This document shows positions 48,039-57,169 of a stretch of DNA of 64,000 bases, one piece after another. Positions within the stretch are counted from its first letter, which is position 1. Each line of letters begins with the position of its first letter. The DNA comes from Paraburkholderia sp. SOS3 (GTDB taxonomy: Bacteria; Pseudomonadota; Gammaproteobacteria; Burkholderiales; Burkholderiaceae). Made by a program: the position numbers and the translations under genes. The stretch covers positions 248,001 through 312,000 of the forward strand of contig NZ_CP018811.1 in assembly GCF_001922345.1 (NCBI RefSeq). Reading direction: 5' to 3'. Under the pieces are notes generated by a model that saw nothing but the letters and a program-made list of their open reading frames with translations, ran no database searches and was not told the DNA's origin.

Positions 48039-49364
48039 ATGCACCGCATCATGAACACCGGCCGGGTCAACCTCGAGCATCTTTTCTGGCTGCGCAGCCT
48101 CGCCATCATCGGCCAGTTGCTGACCATCGCGTTCGTCCAGACTTTCGTCGGCGTTACGCTGCCGCTGCCCGCGATGCTGCTCGTGATCGGCCTCGAAGTG
48201 ATTTTCAACGGCTTTACATGGCTGCGCGTCTCGCTGCAGCGGCCCGAATCGAATCTCGAACTGTTCGGGCAGCTGTGGGTCGATCTCGGTGCGCTGTCGG
48301 CGCTGCTGTTTCTGTCGGGCGGCACGACCAACCCATTCGTTTCGCTCTACCTGCCATCGCTTGCAATCGCGGCGGCCGTGCTGCCGTGGCATCTGATGAT
48401 CTGGCTCGCCGCGTTCGCGGTCGCATGCTACGCAGTGCTCGGTTTCGAATCGGTGCCGCTCAACCTCGATAATCCCGCGAATCTTTTCGATTACTACCGC
48501 GCCGGCATGTGGGTGAACTTCACGGTCAGCGTCGGGTTGATCGCGTGGTTCGTCGCGCGCATGTCCAAAGCGTTGCGCCAGCGCGATGCGGCGCTCGGCG
48601 ACGCGCAGCAGCGGTTGTTGCGCGACGAGCGCGCGGTCGCGCTCGGCGTGCAGGCGGCGACCGTCGCGCACGAAATCGGCACGCCGCTGTCCACCATTGC
48701 CATGCTCACCGAAGAATTGCGCGATGCGGCGCGCACCGATACGGGGCTCAAACCGTACGCGGCCGACCTCGATCTGCTCGAGCAGCAGATGTCGATGTGC
48801 ACCTCGGCACTCGCGCGCCTGCGCAGCCGGGCATCGGCGCCGGGCAGCCGCCAGACGGTCGGCGAGTGGCTCGATTCGTTCGTCCAGCAATGGCGGCTGC
48901 GGCATCCGCATGTCGAACTCGATACGCTCGCCGCGGCGCCGGCAGGCGCGGTGGTCGACGATACGGTCGCGGTGAGCCAGATTCTCACCATCCTGCTCGA
49001 CAACGCGGCGCGTGCGAGCCGCGATCACGTCACGTTGAAGGCGTCGCTCGTCGAGCACGGCGGCGCGATCGAATTCGAGGTGTGCGACGCCGGGCCCGGC
49101 ATTCCCGCGTCGCTGCGCGCGTCGCTCGGTACGGCGCCCGTCGACAGCACGCAGGGCGGTCACGGCGTCGGCCTCTATCTCGCATTTTCGGCGGCGGCGC
49201 GCCTGGGCGGCTCGATCGAGCTGACCGACGCGCGCGACACGCGGCCGCGCGAAGTGGCGCCGCGCGGCACGCGCGCGGTGCTGCGGCTGCCGGTCGCCGC
49301 TTACGATTCATCCGGCGCGGCCGATAAAGGCCTCGCGTCGTCCAACAAGGAGAAACAAGCATGA
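48039..49364 (+). CDS. regB: redox-sensing histidine kinase, RegB/PrrB/ActS type
   Basis: A 441-aa membrane kinase with about five to six helices in residues 15-175. The quinone-binding heptapeptide GGTTNPF is at 94-100. His211 (TVAHEIGTPLST) is the phosphorylated residue. Cys254 (QQMSMCTSAL), 43 residues downstream, corresponds in position to the redox-active Cys of Rhodobacter RegB. The HATPase domain ends the protein (GPGIPASLR, GGHGVGLYLAFS). Such kinases control respiration and energy genes in response to the quinone pool. The stop overlaps the regA start by 4 nt. Confidence 0.93.
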   Translation: MHRIMNTGRVNLEHLFWLRSLAIIGQLLTIAFVQTFVGVTLPLPAMLLVIGLEVIFNGFTWLRVSLQRPESNLELFGQLWVDLGALSALLFLSGGTTNPFVSLYLPSLAIAAAVLPWHLMIWLAAFAVACYAVLGFESVPLNLDNPANLFDYYRAGMWVNFTVSVGLIAWFVARMSKALRQRDAALGDAQQRLLRDERAVALGVQAATVAHEIGTPLSTIAMLTEELRDAARTDTGLKPYAADLDLLEQQMSMCTSALARLRSRASAPGSRQTVGEWLDSFVQQWRLRHPHVELDTLAAAPAGAVVDDTVAVSQILTILLDNAARASRDHVTLKASLVEHGGAIEFEVCDAGPGIPASLRASLGTAPVDSTQGGHGVGLYLAFSAAARLGGSIELTDARDTRPREVAPRGTRAVLRLPVAAYDSSGAADKGLASSNKEKQA

Positions 49365-49903
49365 GCGATATGAATTTCCTCGTCATCGACGACGACGAGG
49401 TATTCTCCGGCATTCTCGCGCGCGGCCTGACGCGGCGCGGCTACACGGTGGCCGAGGCGCACAACGCCGACGACGCGATTCGCCTCGCGAACCAGCAGAA
49501 GTTCGGCCAGATCACGGTCGACCTGCATCTGGGCAAGGACTCGGGGCTCAATCTGGTCGCACCATTGCGCGAACTGCAGCCGAATGCACGGATGCTCGTG
49601 CTGACCGGTTACGCGAGCATCGCGACAGCGGTGCAGGCGGTGAAGGACGGGGCGGACAACTATCTGGCGAAGCCGGCGAATGTCGAGACGATACTTGCGG
49701 CGCTGCAAAGCGAAGCGAGCGCGGTGCAGGCCGAAGAAGCGATCGAGCACCCGACGCCGCTTTCGGTCGCGCGTCTCGAGTGGGAACATATCCAGCGCGT
49801 GCTGGCCGAGAACAACGGCAATATCTCGGCGACCGCACGCGCGCTGAACATGCATCGGCGCACCTTGCAGCGCAAGCTCGCAAAACGGCCGGTCAAGCAG
49901 TAG
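49361..49903 (+). CDS. regA: RegA/PrrA/ActR-type response regulator
   Basis: A 180-aa two-domain regulator. The receiver shows the acidic patch IDDDE (9-13), the phosphoacceptor Asp54 in TVDLHLGKDSG and Lys in LAKPAN. The C-terminal Fis-like helix-turn-helix, GNISATARALNMHRRTLQRK, is the near-invariant RegA signature. It is translationally coupled to regB. It is expected to activate or repress genes for respiration, nitrogen and carbon metabolism according to redox state. Confidence 0.95.
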   Translation: MSDMNFLVIDDDEVFSGILARGLTRRGYTVAEAHNADDAIRLANQQKFGQITVDLHLGKDSGLNLVAPLRELQPNARMLVLTGYASIATAVQAVKDGADNYLAKPANVETILAALQSEASAVQAEEAIEHPTPLSVARLEWEHIQRVLAENNGNISATARALNMHRRTLQRKLAKRPVKQ

Positions 49904-49980
49904 TCAGGGAGTAACGAGGCAGCACCGGGACCGTAGCGGGAGGCAGTGGCGCGGCCGGTTACCGGGCATGCGTGGCAAAG

Positions 49981-50014
49981 AAAACGGGCGGCTTCGCGGG
50001 AAGCCGCCCGTTTC
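49981..50014. terminator. bidirectional terminator between regA and hslU
   Basis: AAACGGGCGGCTT and AAGCCGCCCGTTT form a perfect 13-bp stem with a 6-nt loop. The minus-strand copy is followed by TCTTT and the plus-strand copy by CGATTTC, so it serves hslU best and regA acceptably. Confidence 0.88.
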
Positions 50015-50053
50015 GATTTCGCCTCGCTGCGCGACGCGGATGCGTGCTGGCGA

Positions 50054-51394
50054 TTACAGCACGTAGCGCGACAGATCTTCGTCGTCGGCGACTTCGTTCA
50101 GCGCACGGTCGACATACGCGCCATCGATCACGACGTTCGTGCCCGCATGGTTGCCAGCCGAGAACGACACTTCCTCGAGCAGCTTTTCGATCACCGTATA
50201 AAGCCGGCGCGCGCCGATATTCTCGGTCTTCTCGTTCACCGAGAATGCGATCTCCGCGAGACGCCGGATGCCGTCGTCGGCGAAGTCGAGGTGCACGTCT
50301 TCGGTTTCGAGCAATGCCTGGTATTGCTTGACGAGGCTCGCATCGGTGGCGACGAGAATCGCTTCGAAGTCCTTCACCGACAGCGAATCGAGCTCGACGC
50401 GAATCGGAAAGCGCCCTTGCAGTTCGGGAATCAGATCGCTCGGCTTGGCCAGATGGAACGCGCCGCTCGCGATAAACAGGATGTGATCGGTTTTCACCAT
50501 CCCGTACTTCGTGTTGATCGTCGTGCCTTCGACGAGCGGCAGCAAATCGCGCTGCACGCCCTGGCGCGACACCTCGCCGCCGCCCGCTTCGTTGCGCGAT
50601 GCGATCTTGTCGATTTCGTCGAGGAACACGATGCCGTTCTGCTCGACGTTCTGCACCGAGCGTGTCTTGATTTCCTCGTCGTTGAGCATCTTCGCTGCTT
50701 CCTCGTCCGTCAGCAGCTTCAGCGCTTCCTTGACCTTGAGCTTGCGGCGCGATTTCTTGCCGCCGCCCAGATTCGCGAACATCGACCGGATCTGCTCGGT
50801 CATGTCTTCCATTCCGGGCGGGCCCATGATGTCCATGCCGGTCGCGGGCGCTTCGATGTCGAGTTCGATTTCCTTGTCGTCGAGCTGACCTTCGCGCAGA
50901 CGCTTTCGGAATGTCTGACGCGTCGAGCTCGGTTCGTCGTGCGATTCTGAGCCGCCCGAACCGAAACCGACGGGGCGCGCCCCCGGCAACAGGATATCGA
51001 GGATGCGGTCTTCGGCCTGGTCCTGCGCTTTGGAGCGCACCTTGCGCATTTCGGTCTCGCGCGTCTGCTTGACCGAGATCTCCATCAGGTCGCGCACGAT
51101 GCTGTCGACGTCGCGGCCCACGTAACCGACTTCGGTGAATTTGGTGGCTTCGATCTTGATGAACGGCGCGTCCGCGAGCTTCGCGAGACGTCGTGCGATT
51201 TCGGTTTTGCCGACGCCGGTCGGTCCGATCATCAGAATGTTCTTCGGCGTGATTTCCTGCCTGAGCGGCTCGGCGACCTGCTGACGGCGCCAGCGATTGC
51301 GTAGCGCGACGGCGACGGCCTTTTTCGCGCGGTCCTGACCGATGATGTGTTTGTCGAGTTCCGAGACGATCTCGGCGGGAGTCATGGTGCTCAT
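50054..51394 (-). CDS. hslU: ATP-dependent protease ATPase subunit HslU
   Basis: A 446-aa AAA+ unfoldase that feeds substrates to HslV. Walker A is [17 protein letters not shown], the HslU-specific [16 protein letters not shown] segment follows, the I-domain is the central charged region (about 110-240), and Walker B is [10 protein letters not shown]. The C-terminus DLSRYVL is the tail that docks into HslV. The gene begins 9 nt after hslV on the same strand. Confidence 0.98.
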   Translation of the reverse strand: MSTMTPAEIVSELDKHIIGQDRAKKAVAVALRNRWRRQQVAEPLRQEITPKNILMIGPTGVGKTEIARRLAKLADAPFIKIEATKFTEVGYVGRDVDSIVRDLMEISVKQTRETEMRKVRSKAQDQAEDRILDILLPGARPVGFGSGGSESHDEPSSTRQTFRKRLREGQLDDKEIELDIEAPATGMDIMGPPGMEDMTEQIRSMFANLGGGKKSRRKLKVKEALKLLTDEEAAKMLNDEEIKTRSVQNVEQNGIVFLDEIDKIASRNEAGGGEVSRQGVQRDLLPLVEGTTINTKYGMVKTDHILFIASGAFHLAKPSDLIPELQGRFPIRVELDSLSVKDFEAILVATDASLVKQYQALLETEDVHLDFADDGIRRLAEIAFSVNEKTENIGARRLYTVIEKLLEEVSFSAGNHAGTNVVIDGAYVDRALNEVADDEDLSRYVL

Positions 51395-51403
51395 CGTGGG
51401 TCC

Positions 51404-51940
51404 TTACTCGATCGTCTCGATGACGCGATTGTGGTTCGTATAGATGCACATGTCGCCGGCGATCTCGAGCGACTTTTCGACGATCTCGCGCGGCGACAGT
51501 TCAGTGTTGTCCGCCAGCGCCTTTGCCGCGGCTTGCGCATACGCGCCGCCGGAGCCGATCGCGCAGATGCCGCCTTCGGGATCGAGCACGTCCCCGTTGC
51601 CCGTGATGACGAGCGTGGCCTGTGCGTCGGCGGCGATCAGCATCGCTTCGAGACGGCGCAGCATGCGATCGGTGCGCCAGTCCTTCGCGAGTTCGACGGC
51701 GGCCCGGGTGAGATTGCCCTGGTGCTTTTCCAGTTTCGCTTCGAAGCGATCGAGCAGCGAGAAGGCGTCGGCCGTGCCGCCGGCGAATCCGACCAGCACC
51801 TTGCCGTTGTAGATGCGCCGGACCTTTTTGGCGCCGCCTTTCATGACGATGTTGCCGAGGGTGACCTGGCCGTCTCCGCCGAGCGCGACCTTATCGCCTC
51901 GGCGCACGGAGACGATCGTCGTGCCGTGAAATTGCTCCAT
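51404..51940 (-). CDS. hslV: ATP-dependent protease subunit HslV
   Basis: A 178-aa proteasome-like peptidase. The mature N-terminal Thr follows a short propeptide (MEQFHG, then [19 protein letters not shown]). The start is confirmed by a strong AAGGAAGG ribosome site. It assembles with HslU, encoded directly downstream, to degrade misfolded proteins under heat stress. Confidence 0.98.
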   Translation of the reverse strand: MEQFHGTTIVSVRRGDKVALGGDGQVTLGNIVMKGGAKKVRRIYNGKVLVGFAGGTADAFSLLDRFEAKLEKHQGNLTRAAVELAKDWRTDRMLRRLEAMLIAADAQATLVITGNGDVLDPEGGICAIGSGGAYAQAAAKALADNTELSPREIVEKSLEIAGDMCIYTNHNRVIETIE

Positions 51941-52062
51941 GTGCGTTCCTTCCTTGTGCAAAACAGGTGGTACGCGGTGCTCGCGCTGCGTCACCGCGAA
52001 AATCCGTGACAGCGGACCGCGCGCGATGCCTCGACGACGCGCGCGTTCTACGCATTCGGTTT

Positions 52063-52090
52063 ATTTTAGGGCTTACGAGGCCATATCAAG
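52063..52090 (-). promoter_or_regulatory. candidate sigma-32 promoter of hslVU
   Basis: On the minus strand, CTTGAT (52090-52085) and CCCTAAAAT (52071-52063) are 13 nt apart, close to the heat-shock pattern CTTGAA and CCCCATNT. Distance to hslV is about 120 nt. The same bases also partly fit sigma-70 (TTGATA, TAAAAT) but with a short 15-bp spacer. Confidence 0.5.
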
Positions 52091-52311
52091 GGCCGTGGCG
52101 ACGAGACGCACCACAAATGCCGTGCGCAATCGCTATGAATTTCGACAGAAGAATCTGAGTTGACCGGTAAATCGTGCGCGATTTTGCAAGACGATGCCGG
52201 TGAAGCTTACCTGTCGTGGGGGCTGCAGTGCGACGGCCATTGCTGGACCCGACACGCACCTGGGACGAAACGCCGGCGAGAACGCGGCGAAAGTGCGATG
52301 CACGCGCAAAA

Positions 52312-52340
52312 GAAAAGAGGCGCACGAACCCGTGCGCCTC
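52312..52340 (-). terminator. intrinsic terminator of dksA
   Basis: On the minus strand GAGGCGCACG-GGTT-CGTGCGCCTC, a perfect 10-bp stem, is followed by TTTTCTTTT, about 55 nt past the dksA stop. Confidence 0.88.
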
Positions 52341-52393
52341 TCAAGGAAGCAGCGATAAAGACGCGGACCCCGCGCCGCGCCTGTGACAGACGT

Positions 52394-52813
52394 TCAGTCG
52401 CCGAACAGCTTCTGGCGCAGCTCGCGGCGCTCCTGCGCTTCGAGCGACAGCGTAGCGGTCGGTCGCGCGATGAGGCGCGGAATACCGATCGGTTCGCCCG
52501 TTTCTTCGCACCAGCCGTAGTCGCCCGATTCGATCCGCGCGAGCGACTGCTGCACTTTCTTCAGCAGCTTGCGCTCGCGATCGCGCGTGCGCAATTCGAG
52601 CGCATGCTCTTCCTCGATCGTGGCGCGATCGGCCGGGTCCGGCACGATCACGGTTTCGCGCAGATTCTCAGTGGTCTGGCCGGCATTGCGGAGAATCTCC
52701 GCCTGCAACTGCTCGAGCCGGTTCTTGAAGAAAGCGAGCTGATCCTCGTTCATGTAATCCTTGTCGCTCATCTTCAGGATTTCGGCTTCAGTCAAGAGTC
52801 GTTTCGTCGTCAT
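52394..52813 (-). CDS. dksA: RNA polymerase-binding regulator DksA, cysteine-poor form
   Basis: A 139-aa secondary-channel regulator that works with ppGpp in the stringent response. A coiled coil (about 25-95) carries the tip acidic pair Asp59 and Asp62 in PDPADRAT. The C-terminal zinc-finger region keeps only Cys102 (YGWCEETGE); the other three positions of the E. coli Cys4 site are Thr105, Ser123 and Ala126. The fold would need to be stable without zinc, as in P. aeruginosa DksA2. The start at MTTKRLLTEA is preferred over an ATG nine codons earlier. Confidence 0.94.
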   Translation of the reverse strand: MTTKRLLTEAEILKMSDKDYMNEDQLAFFKNRLEQLQAEILRNAGQTTENLRETVIVPDPADRATIEEEHALELRTRDRERKLLKKVQQSLARIESGDYGWCEETGEPIGIPRLIARPTATLSLEAQERRELRQKLFGD

Positions 52814-53444
52814 CTGGCTTGCTTCTTCAATGTGAGGCAAACGGTGAGATTTGCCCGCACTTTCGTGTTGCCCGCAAAGGCGCTCGCTTCAAGGCGCTTG
52901 AAGACGCTCAATTCTCGCGCCGGCGAACACGGACGGTGGGCTGTCGTGACGCCGAAGCGCCGGTGCGGGGCCGAACTCCTCTGGAAACCGATCTACAGAT
53001 ACAGCTACTCCCGAGGCAATGCTTCCCTGGCAGCGCGCGTTATGAGCCGGCGTGCCTGCCGGCATATCGGCGTATTGCCCGGATAAGGTCTTCCGGCGCC
53101 GTTGCTTGCCCGGCACGATTGCGCGCTGACCGGGCGATTCGTTCTCATTCTCCAGCGGGGTCGTATTGTAACTGAATCGCACTGCAGCCCCGCAATCGGG
53201 GGCAATCCCTGTCACGACCCCCGGATATCGACAAAATATAACGCGGCAACTGTCAAAAAGCGATGGTTCTACGTGCGTTAGACCGCAGGAATTGCCTGTG
53301 TTTCGCGCGGTCGCAACGGCCCGTTGCTCGCGGCCGCGGCGCGAGACGGGCAAGCGGGCTCATATAGCCCGATCAAAATACGATGCAGACGCGAGGCTGC
53401 AGACCCGGGCCGCCGAATTCAGTCCGCGAATCCGGGCGGCCTGT
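52814..53444. other. intergenic region upstream of dksA
   Basis: About 630 nt between dksA (minus) and the metallochaperone stop. A perfect 7-bp palindrome with 3-nt spacer, CTTCAAG/CTTGAAG (52887-52903), lies about 75 nt before dksA. No ORF with convincing coding character; some AT-rich stretches near 53230-53270 may hold the promoter. Confidence 0.45.
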
Positions 53445-54536
53445 TCACACCAGACACGCGTCGAGGCCGTCGGTGATCAGATCCTGCGGCAGCTCGATGC
53501 CGATAAAGACCATCTTGCTGGTCTTCTTCTCGGCCGGCAGCCACTTGGCCGCGAGATCGCTGCCCATCATCTGATGAACGCCCTGGAACACCACCTTGCG
53601 ATCGACACCCTTCATATACAGCACGCCCTTATAGCGCAACAGCCGCTCGCCGTAGATCTGCAGAATACCGCCGAGGAAGTCTTCGAGCCTGTTCGGATCG
53701 AACGGTCTATCGCTGCGATACACGAACGATTTGATCTTGTCGTCGTGATGCGCGTGATGGTGGTTGTGATGCGCGTGGTCGTGGCCTTCGTGATCGCAAT
53801 GGCCGTGCTCGTGATCGCAGCTCGCGTGATCATGATCGTGGTCATGGTCGTGATGCGCGTGGTCGTGCTCGTCTTCGGCGAGGAAGTCGGGGTCGATCTC
53901 GAGCTTCGCGTTGAGGTTGAAGCCGCGCAGGTCGAAAATTTCCTTGATGTCGGCATCGCCGAAGTTCACGACCCTGATCGCCGCCTTCGGATTCATGTGC
54001 AGCAGACGGTGCCGCAGGTCGCCGAGCGCCGCTTCGTCGACGAGATCCGATTTCGTGACGAACAGACGGTCCGCGAAGCCGACCTGGCGCTGCACGACCT
54101 CGTGTTCGTCGAGCTGATGGTTCGCGTGCTTCGCATCGACGAGCGTGATGATCGCGTCGAGCAGGAATTCGTCGGCGATGCTGTCGTCCATGAAGAACGT
54201 CTGCGCGACCGGGCCCGGATTCGCGAGGCCGGTGGTCTCGATCACGACGCGGTCGAAATCGAGCTTGCCCGCCTGCCTCTGCGCGGCGAGATCGGCCAGC
54301 ACGCGCGCGAGGTCGCCGCGGATCGTGCAGCAGATGCAGCCGTTGCTCATCTGGATGATCTGCTCGTCGGACTCCTGCACGAGGATCTCGTTGTCGATGT
54401 TCTCTTCGCCGAACTCGTTTTCGATCACGGCGATCTTCATGCCGTGCTGCTCGTTCAGGATGCGCTTGAGCAGCGTGGTTTTGCCGCTGCCCAGAAAGCC
54501 GGTGAGAATGGTCACGGGAATCATGTTGGTCGCCAT
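53445..54536 (-). CDS. CobW/COG0523 GTPase metallochaperone with a His-rich loop
   Basis: A 363-aa G3E-family P-loop GTPase. Walker A is GFLGSGKT (13-20), the family metal-binding CxCC is CICC (67-70), and the base-specific TKSD follows (161-164). Residues 223-264 form a His-rich loop with about 21 His mixed with Asp/Glu. The C-terminal CobW_C domain contains YRSDRPFDPNR. COG0523 proteins with such loops deliver or store zinc (or cobalt/nickel). No Zur-box-like palindrome was found upstream. The start at MATNMIPV is taken from the family. Confidence 0.9.
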   Translation of the reverse strand: MATNMIPVTILTGFLGSGKTTLLKRILNEQHGMKIAVIENEFGEENIDNEILVQESDEQIIQMSNGCICCTIRGDLARVLADLAAQRQAGKLDFDRVVIETTGLANPGPVAQTFFMDDSIADEFLLDAIITLVDAKHANHQLDEHEVVQRQVGFADRLFVTKSDLVDEAALGDLRHRLLHMNPKAAIRVVNFGDADIKEIFDLRGFNLNAKLEIDPDFLAEDEHDHAHHDHDHDHDHASCDHEHGHCDHEGHDHAHHNHHHAHHDDKIKSFVYRSDRPFDPNRLEDFLGGILQIYGERLLRYKGVLYMKGVDRKVVFQGVHQMMGSDLAAKWLPAEKKTSKMVFIGIELPQDLITDGLDACLV

Positions 54537-54794
54537 ATCGTGTCGCCTGTCCTGTGTGTGGTGAATTCGGTCGGACTCAATGAGCAGACTCAATGAAGAG
54601 ACTCAATGAGCGGACTAATAAGACCCACGCGTGAATCGGGGGCGGGAACCGCCGGTTTTTGAGCCTTGTAAGCCTCGAGCCGGACGGATCAAGCCGGTTA
54701 TTGAAACATATCTGCTGGGCCGCTGCCGGACGCCGGTCCCGGACGCTTACACCGGCGCCGTTCGCCCACGGGAAACAGCCAGAACTATGGGCGA

Positions 54795-55997
54795 TCACGC
54801 GATTTGCAACAATAGGCCTTTCAGATATTCCCCTTCTGGAAAGGCCGTGAGCAGCGGATGGTCGACGCCGGCCCCGAGGCGCTTGAGGATACGCGCATCG
54901 ACACGCGCATCGGCGGCCGCGCCGGCGACGATCTTCTGAAACAGCTCAGCATCGATCGCGCCCGAGCACGAATACGTGAACAGCAGGCCGCCCGGGCGCA
55001 GCAGCCTGAAGCCGCTCAGGTTGATGTCCTTGTACGCGCGCGCCGCCCGGTCGACGTGCTCGCGCGACGGCGCGAACTTCGGCGGGTCCAGCACGATGAG
55101 GTCGAAGCGCTCGCCGTCGTCGGCGAGGCGCCGCAGCGTCCTGAACGCATCGGCGTCGAGCCACGTCGCACGCGCGGCGTCGAAACCGTTTGCCGTGACG
55201 TTCTGCTGCGCGAGCGCGAGGGCGTCGCCCGACGAATCGATCGAGACGACGCGCTTCGCGCCGCCTTTGAGCGCCGCCAGCGAAAATCCGCCCGTATAGC
55301 AGAAGCAGTTCAGCACGTCGCGATCGTGCGCATACTGCTGGACGAGCGCGCGGTTGTCGCGTTGATCGATGTAGAAGCCTGTCTTGTGGCCGTTACGCAC
55401 ATCGACGTGATAGCGCACGCCGTTTTCGCTCGCGATCAGCGTCGCGGGCGGCGCGTCGCCGGCCATCACGCCGGTGATCGGCTCGAGCCCTTCCTTGTCG
55501 CGAATCGATACGTCCGAGCGCTCATACACGTTCGGGCAGCCGGTCGCGCCCGTCAGCGCGGCGACGATCGCGTCTTTCCACGCCTCGACGCCCGCCGCCA
55601 TGAACTGGCAGACGAGCTGGCCGCGCGCGGCTTCGTCGTCGGCGACGTAGTAGTCGACGATCAGACCCGGCAGGCCGTCCGCTTCGCCGAAGATCAGCCG
55701 TACGGCGCCCGTGTCGCGCACCATGGCCTGCCGGTGCGCGAGCGCGCGCTGCACGCGGCGCTTGAAGAACGCGTGGTCGATCGGTTCGGCTTCGTCGAAG
55801 CTCCAGACGCGTGCGCGAATCTGCGAATGCGGGCTCCACGCGGCGCGTGCGAGAAAGCGGCCGTCGTGCGCGCGCACGAGCACGGTGGCGCCGGCGCCGG
55901 GTTTGCCGTCGACCCGGTCGATCGCGTTCGCGTAGACCCACGGGTGGCGGCGCAGCAGCGATTTTTCCTTCGACGGTTTCAGCGTGACGGTATTCAT
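54795..55997 (-). CDS. class I SAM-dependent rRNA methyltransferase (RlmI-like)
   Basis: A 400-aa methyltransferase with an N-terminal PUA domain (about residues 1-75; LRRHPWVYANAI) and the Rossmann catalytic domain. SAM and catalytic motifs include VLNCFCYTGGFSLAALKGGAKRVVSID and LIVLDPPKFAPSREH, with a C-terminal LLFTYSCSGAID carrying the catalytic-type Cys. This resembles RlmI, which makes m5C1962 in 23S rRNA. It is downstream of xerC on the same strand, 178 nt away. Confidence 0.9.
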   Translation of the reverse strand: MNTVTLKPSKEKSLLRRHPWVYANAIDRVDGKPGAGATVLVRAHDGRFLARAAWSPHSQIRARVWSFDEAEPIDHAFFKRRVQRALAHRQAMVRDTGAVRLIFGEADGLPGLIVDYYVADDEAARGQLVCQFMAAGVEAWKDAIVAALTGATGCPNVYERSDVSIRDKEGLEPITGVMAGDAPPATLIASENGVRYHVDVRNGHKTGFYIDQRDNRALVQQYAHDRDVLNCFCYTGGFSLAALKGGAKRVVSIDSSGDALALAQQNVTANGFDAARATWLDADAFRTLRRLADDGERFDLIVLDPPKFAPSREHVDRAARAYKDINLSGFRLLRPGGLLFTYSCSGAIDAELFQKIVAGAAADARVDARILKRLGAGVDHPLLTAFPEGEYLKGLLLQIA

Positions 55998-56175
55998 GAA
56001 TGTCGTGTGTTTTCAGCAGAATAATGTGCGTTTCGGGGTGGGTTCGGGGCGGATGACGGGAAGCGCTGCGCCTGCTGCCTGCCTCGCCTGATCGAAGCCA
56101 GTCCACGGCCGTTGGCCGCCGATCCCGCCTCATAGCGCCTCATAGCGCTTCCTTGCGCGATTCGCGTGACCGGCG

Positions 56176-57099
56176 CTATCCGCGTTTCTTCGCCCGCGGA
56201 TGCGCCTGATCGTAGACCCGTGCGAGGTGTTGAAAATCGAGCGCCGTATAGACCTGCGTCGCCGTGATGCTCGCGTGGCCGAGCAGTTCCTGCACCGCGC
56301 GCAGGTCGCCGCTCGACTGCAGCACGTGCGTCGCGAACGAATGGCGCAGCACGTGCGGGTGCACGTTGGCCGGAATGCCGGCCAGCATCGCCGCGCGCTT
56401 GACGCGCTCGCGCACGACATTGGGCGACATCCGTTTGCCGCGCGCGCTCAGAAAAAGCGGATGCGGATCGAGCTTGACGAACTCGCCGCGCACGCCGAGC
56501 CAGGCGCGCAACGCAACGAGCGCCTTGCTGCCGACCGGCACGACGCGCCGGCGGTTGCCCTTGCCGAGCACTTCGACTTCCGCCGCATCGAGCTTGAGCC
56601 AGCCCGCCGAGCGGTAGCCGTCGGCATCGGCGAAATGGACGTCGAGGCCGACCAGTTCCGCGAGCCGCAAGCCCGACGAATAGAACAGTTCGAGCATCGC
56701 GTGATCGCGCAGGCTTTCGGCGTTGTCGGCGACCGGCGCTTCCATGAGCCTGTGGGTGTCGTCGACCGAGAGCGCTTTCGGCAGCGTCTTCGCCTGCTTC
56801 GGCGCGCGCACCGTTGCGACCGGGTTGGCCGGCAGTTCGACACGCCCTGCGAGCCAGCGATAGAACGCGCGCCATGCCGATAGCCGGTGCGCGATCGAGC
56901 GCGCCGTGAGGCCGCCCGCATGCGCGCGCGCGACGGCGCCGCGAATGTCGGTGGCCGTCAGGCTTTCCAGCGCGCGGCCATTCGCGAGCTTCTTCAGCTC
57001 GTCGAGTTCGTGCGTGTAGCCGCGCAACGTATGCGCGGACAAGCGCCGCTCGTGTTCGAGACTTGCCAGATAGGCGGCGATCGGATCGGCGGGCGTCAC
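56176..57099 (-). CDS. xerC: site-specific tyrosine recombinase XerC
   Basis: A 307-aa chromosome dimer resolvase. The N-terminal SAM-like core-binding domain (1-95) precedes the catalytic domain. Catalytic residues are visible: Arg in YSSGLRLAELVGL, Lys in VEVLGKGNRRRVVPV, HxxR in HVLRHSFATHVL, His in LLGHASI, and Tyr in TQVYTALDF. It acts with XerD at dif. It follows the DUF484 gene, and the dapF-DUF484-xerC order matches the E. coli dapF-yigA-xerC locus. Confidence 0.96.
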   Translation of the reverse strand: MTPADPIAAYLASLEHERRLSAHTLRGYTHELDELKKLANGRALESLTATDIRGAVARAHAGGLTARSIAHRLSAWRAFYRWLAGRVELPANPVATVRAPKQAKTLPKALSVDDTHRLMEAPVADNAESLRDHAMLELFYSSGLRLAELVGLDVHFADADGYRSAGWLKLDAAEVEVLGKGNRRRVVPVGSKALVALRAWLGVRGEFVKLDPHPLFLSARGKRMSPNVVRERVKRAAMLAGIPANVHPHVLRHSFATHVLQSSGDLRAVQELLGHASITATQVYTALDFQHLARVYDQAHPRAKKRG

Positions 57100-57169
57100 G
57101 ATGGGAACGTTCCGTCAGCGTGCGAGCCGCGGGCTGTCCGTGCCCGTCGAACGGAGCGGCGGCGCATGA

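Larger units (their letters stand above)
51941..52393. other. intergenic region between hslV and dksA
   Basis: Holds the hslV promoter region (a sigma-32-like site at 52063-52090) on one side and the dksA terminator (52312-52340) on the other; nothing else supportable. Confidence 0.5.

Noticed and set aside
53221..53290. TTGACA and TATATT upstream of dksA as a promoter
   Set aside because: The hexamers are only 10 bp apart, too close for sigma-70.
54641..54660. GGCGG-GAA-CCGCC hairpin with T-run on the plus strand
   Set aside because: It points against the neighbouring minus-strand genes and has no plus-strand gene to end; kept out of the feature list.
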